A stretch of DNA of 5,700 nucleotides from an uncultured Eubacteriales bacterium (lineage in GTDB: Bacteria; Bacillota; Clostridia; Oscillospirales; CAG-272). Each line of letters starts with the position of its first letter. The stretch's first letter is position 1. Below are positions 3,789 to 5,700 of the stretch, in pieces. Below the pieces are notes generated by a model. It was not told the DNA's origin and ran no database searches. It saw only the letters and a list, made by a program, of their open reading frames with translations. A program made the translations under genes and the position numbers. The stretch lies in NCBI GenBank assembly GCA_900554225.1, contig USGH01000180.1:1-5700 (forward strand). Reading direction: 5' to 3'.

Positions 3789-5690
3789 ATGAAAAAAATA
3801 CTGGTACTCGATGGCAACAGCATCTTAAACCGCGCATTTTATGGGATCCTCGCCCTGACAAATCACGAAGGCATTCCGACAAACGGTGTGTTCGGCTTTC
3901 TGCAAATTCTGAAAAAGCACCTGGACTCGCTGTCCCCGGAGTATCTCGCCTGTGCCTTTGATATGCGGGAAAAGACGTTCCGGCATCAGGCGTATGCTGC
4001 CTATAAGGGCACACGAAAAGGAATGCCGGAGGAGCTTGCCGTACAGCTTCCCTATGCCAAGGAGGCGGTCCGGTCTCTCGGATTTACGATTCTGGAGATG
4101 GCAGGCTACGAAGCGGACGATATTCTCGGAACCATCAGTCGTATGGCGGAGGAAACGGAGGATTGCAGCTGCTTTCTGCTGACCGGTGACCGGGATTCCC
4201 TACAGCTCGTATCCGAGAAAACGACGGTACTGCTCATGAAGAACAAAGAGGATATCGCCTATACCCCGGAGCGTTTTTTTGAGGAATACGGGATCACACC
4301 GACGCAGTTTGTCGATGTCAAGGCACTGATGGGCGATACGTCCGACAACATTCCGGGGGTGCCTGGGATCGGGGAAAAGACCGCGCTGAAGCTCATCCAG
4401 ACCGCCGGGAGTCTCGACACGTTGTATAACGAAGAAAGATATAAGGAATTTTCTCCCTCCGTCGGCAAAAAGCTCCTCGAAGGCAAGGAATCGGCGGAGC
4501 TGTCGAAAATGCTTGCCACAATCCGCCGTGACGTACCGCTGTCCGTCTCGATCGAAGCACTTGCGGGAAAGCCGGATCCTCTCGCGTTCTGTACCCTGTG
4601 CCGGGAGCTGGATCTCTCCACTATGCCCAAGAAATTCGGACTCGATACAGCGGAACCGATGGCGGAGAGAGCGATTGAAACGCTGCCGGAGCCGACTTTC
4701 CTCACTGCGGAGGCGTTAGACAGGCTGGACACCCCGGTACTCTTTCTCGACGGCGGTACTCTGTGGATTGGCAGCGGCACACGTATTCTCACCGGGAACG
4801 CGGATCCGGATACACTTGCCGCGCTTCTTGCCAAGCCGTTTGTCTGCCACGATGTCAAAGGTCTGATCGAGGAAAGCGGGTGCATGACCAACGCATGTGT
4901 GTTTGATACGATGCTGGCGGCCTATCTTCTCGATCCCGGTCGGAGCAGTTATCCGGTGGATCGTCTGGTTCGCGAACAGGCATTGCCGCTGCCGGATACG
5001 CTCGATGGTGCGCAAACGGTCTGGGCGATCGGAAAGCTGCACGAGATCTTTTCCGCAAGACTCAACGAGACCGGAATGGAGCGCGTGTTCCGGGAAATCG
5101 AACTGCCGCTGGCACCGGTCCTCGCCGACATGGAAAATATCGGCTTCAAGGTCGATCCGGACGGGATCATCGCCTACGCCAAAGGGCTACAATCTACGGA
5201 GAATGCCCTTGCCACCGCGATCTGGATGCAGGCAGGTCACGAATTCAACATCAATTCGCCGAAGCAGCTGGGGGAAGTGTTGTTTGAGGAGCTGTCTCTC
5301 CCGGCAGGGCGCAAGACGAAAACCGGATATTCCACCGACGCGGAGACACTGGAACGGCTCCTTCCGTATCACGAGATCGTGTCCGACATTCTCTCGTACC
5401 GCCAGATCGCCAAGCTGCGTGGAACCTACGGTGAGCCGCTTGCGAGATTGGCAGATGCGCACCACCGGATCCACACCAAGCTGAACCAGACCGCCAAGTT
5501 TTTGGCAGCTGGCCACAAGGTGAAAGTTTCGATCCGCTTCCGTGGCCGCGAGATGGCGCACAGCGCACTGGGTGCCGACGTGCTGAAACGCTTTGCCGAG
5601 GCCCTGCCCCAGGCAAGCATGGACAAAGCACCGGTGCTTGAGGGCCGCACGATGTCCATTCTGCTGATCCCGAAACCCAATAAGGACTAA
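3789..5690 (+). CDS. polA: Chimeric reading frame: DNA polymerase I N-terminal part (to about residue 567) joined in frame to the IF3 C-terminal domain
   Basis: The ATG at 3789 follows GGAGAG by six bases. Residues 1 to about 290 are the PolA 5' nuclease: DGNSILNR with Asp8, FDMR (Asp58), GYEADD 106-111, TGDRDSLQL 132-140, and GDTSDNIPGVPGIGEKTA 182-199 with its helix-hairpin-helix. These metal ligands are intact. Residues about 300-430 are the 3'-5' exonuclease fold, which lacks the DxE motif (FLDGG near 319-323), as in many Bacillota PolA proteins. The polymerase domain begins near 434 (FREIELPLAPVLADMENIGF) and continues through KTKTGYSTDAETLE (509-522) and YRQIAKL to RIHTKLNQT (560-568), where PolA would normally go on to TATGRLSS. 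Instead residues 570-633 are IF3. All polymerase motifs A, B and C are missing, so no DNA synthesis is expected from this product. A normal PolA is about 850-930 residues. The chimera is probably an assembly or recombination product; as written, only the 5' nuclease could work. Confidence 0.92.
   Translation: MKKILVLDGNSILNRAFYGILALTNHEGIPTNGVFGFLQILKKHLDSLSPEYLACAFDMREKTFRHQAYAAYKGTRKGMPEELAVQLPYAKEAVRSLGFTILEMAGYEADDILGTISRMAEETEDCSCFLLTGDRDSLQLVSEKTTVLLMKNKEDIAYTPERFFEEYGITPTQFVDVKALMGDTSDNIPGVPGIGEKTALKLIQTAGSLDTLYNEERYKEFSPSVGKKLLEGKESAELSKMLATIRRDVPLSVSIEALAGKPDPLAFCTLCRELDLSTMPKKFGLDTAEPMAERAIETLPEPTFLTAEALDRLDTPVLFLDGGTLWIGSGTRILTGNADPDTLAALLAKPFVCHDVKGLIEESGCMTNACVFDTMLAAYLLDPGRSSYPVDRLVREQALPLPDTLDGAQTVWAIGKLHEIFSARLNETGMERVFREIELPLAPVLADMENIGFKVDPDGIIAYAKGLQSTENALATAIWMQAGHEFNINSPKQLGEVLFEELSLPAGRKTKTGYSTDAETLERLLPYHEIVSDILSYRQIAKLRGTYGEPLARLADAHHRIHTKLNQTAKFLAAGHKVKVSIRFRGREMAHSALGADVLKRFAEALPQASMDKAPVLEGRTMSILLIPKPNKD
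5475..5690 (+). pseudogene. infC: Translation initiation factor IF-3, C-terminal fragment fused to polA
   Basis: IF3 binds the 30S subunit and monitors start-codon selection; its C-terminal domain does most of the subunit binding. The residues from KFLAAGHKVKVSIRF (570 onward) through RGREMAHS, DVLKRFAEAL and VLEGRTMSILLIPK match the end of IF3, including the diagnostic KVKVSIRFRGREMAH. TKLNQTAKFL aligns without gaps to the TKLxxAxKFL of ordinary IF3, so the IF3-compatible sequence may start already at about 5475. The IF3 N domain, the linker and the start of the C domain are absent. The stop TAA (5688-5690) and the following AGGAGG fit the normal infC-rpmI junction, so the right side is a genuine infC 3' end. 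Arg and Gly codons here are almost all CGC and GGC, unlike the mixed usage of the polA part. Confidence 0.9.
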
Positions 5691-5694
5691 TTTT

Positions 5695-5700
5695 AGGAGG
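5695..5700 (+). promoter_or_regulatory. Ribosome binding site of the next gene (expected rpmI)
   Basis: AGGAGG, a perfect Shine-Dalgarno sequence, starts five bases after the infC-type stop and runs to the window edge. In most bacteria infC is followed by rpmI and rplT, so the next gene should encode ribosomal protein bL35. The start codon is outside the window. Confidence 0.75.

Noticed and set aside
3565..4014. 149-codon - strand frame overlapping the start of polA
   Set aside because: It overlaps the conserved PolA N terminus and the divergent promoters in antisense, and the lipoprotein gene uses a different frame with a clear promoter.
1..5700. CRISPR array, insertion sequence, tRNA, rRNA or a new defence or secretion system
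   Set aside because: No spaced direct repeats, terminal inverted repeats with a transposase, tRNA cloverleaf or defence-gene domains were seen. All coding space is taken by known housekeeping genes and one small lipoprotein.

Overview
The window reads as Clostridia DNA (Bacillota), most likely Oscillospirales/Ruminococcaceae-like. This is inferred from moderate-to-high GC, a type III glutamine synthetase, an asparagine T-box ahead of asnB, clean sigma-A promoters, and a PolA with a degenerate proofreading domain. No rRNA, tRNA, CRISPR array, transposase or phage gene is visible.

Layout. (1) Bases 2-1024 (+) are the C-terminal half of a type III glutamine synthetase (glnN), cut by the window edge. 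(2) Bases 1025-1505 are non-coding and hold a long T-box riboswitch. Stem I carries an AAC (Asn) specifier, and the T-box bulge UGGC matches the G73 discriminator expected for tRNA-Asn. It controls (3) asnB at 1506-3083 (+), a complete glutamine-hydrolysing asparagine synthetase. (4) A hairpin with T-rich flanks (3098-3141) separates asnB from (5) a small convergent lipoprotein gene (3147-3572, -). (6) The divergent intergenic region 3573-3788 carries two well-formed promoters and a 7-bp inverted repeat. (7) From 3789 (+) a polA reading frame begins with an intact 5' nuclease domain, a degenerate 3'-5' exonuclease domain and the start of the polymerase domain. At about 5475-5495 it passes in frame into the C-terminal domain of translation initiation factor IF3 (infC), stops at 5690, and is followed by an AGGAGG ribosome binding site, as expected before rpmI.

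Functional links. GlnN makes glutamine, the amide donor of AsnB, so the left half is a nitrogen/amide module. AsnB expression is apparently coupled to uncharged tRNA-Asn. The right half is housekeeping DNA replication and repair.

The most unusual observation is the PolA-IF3 chimera. The junction lies in a stretch (TKLNQT) that fits both protein families equally well. The simplest explanation is a contig misassembly or a microhomology-mediated rearrangement, not a new functional fusion. The second is the T-box leader itself: it has no U-run terminator, an AGATAG copy beside the asnB ribosome binding site that could compete for the antiterminator strand, and an expanded linker with a perfect 11-bp tandem duplication.
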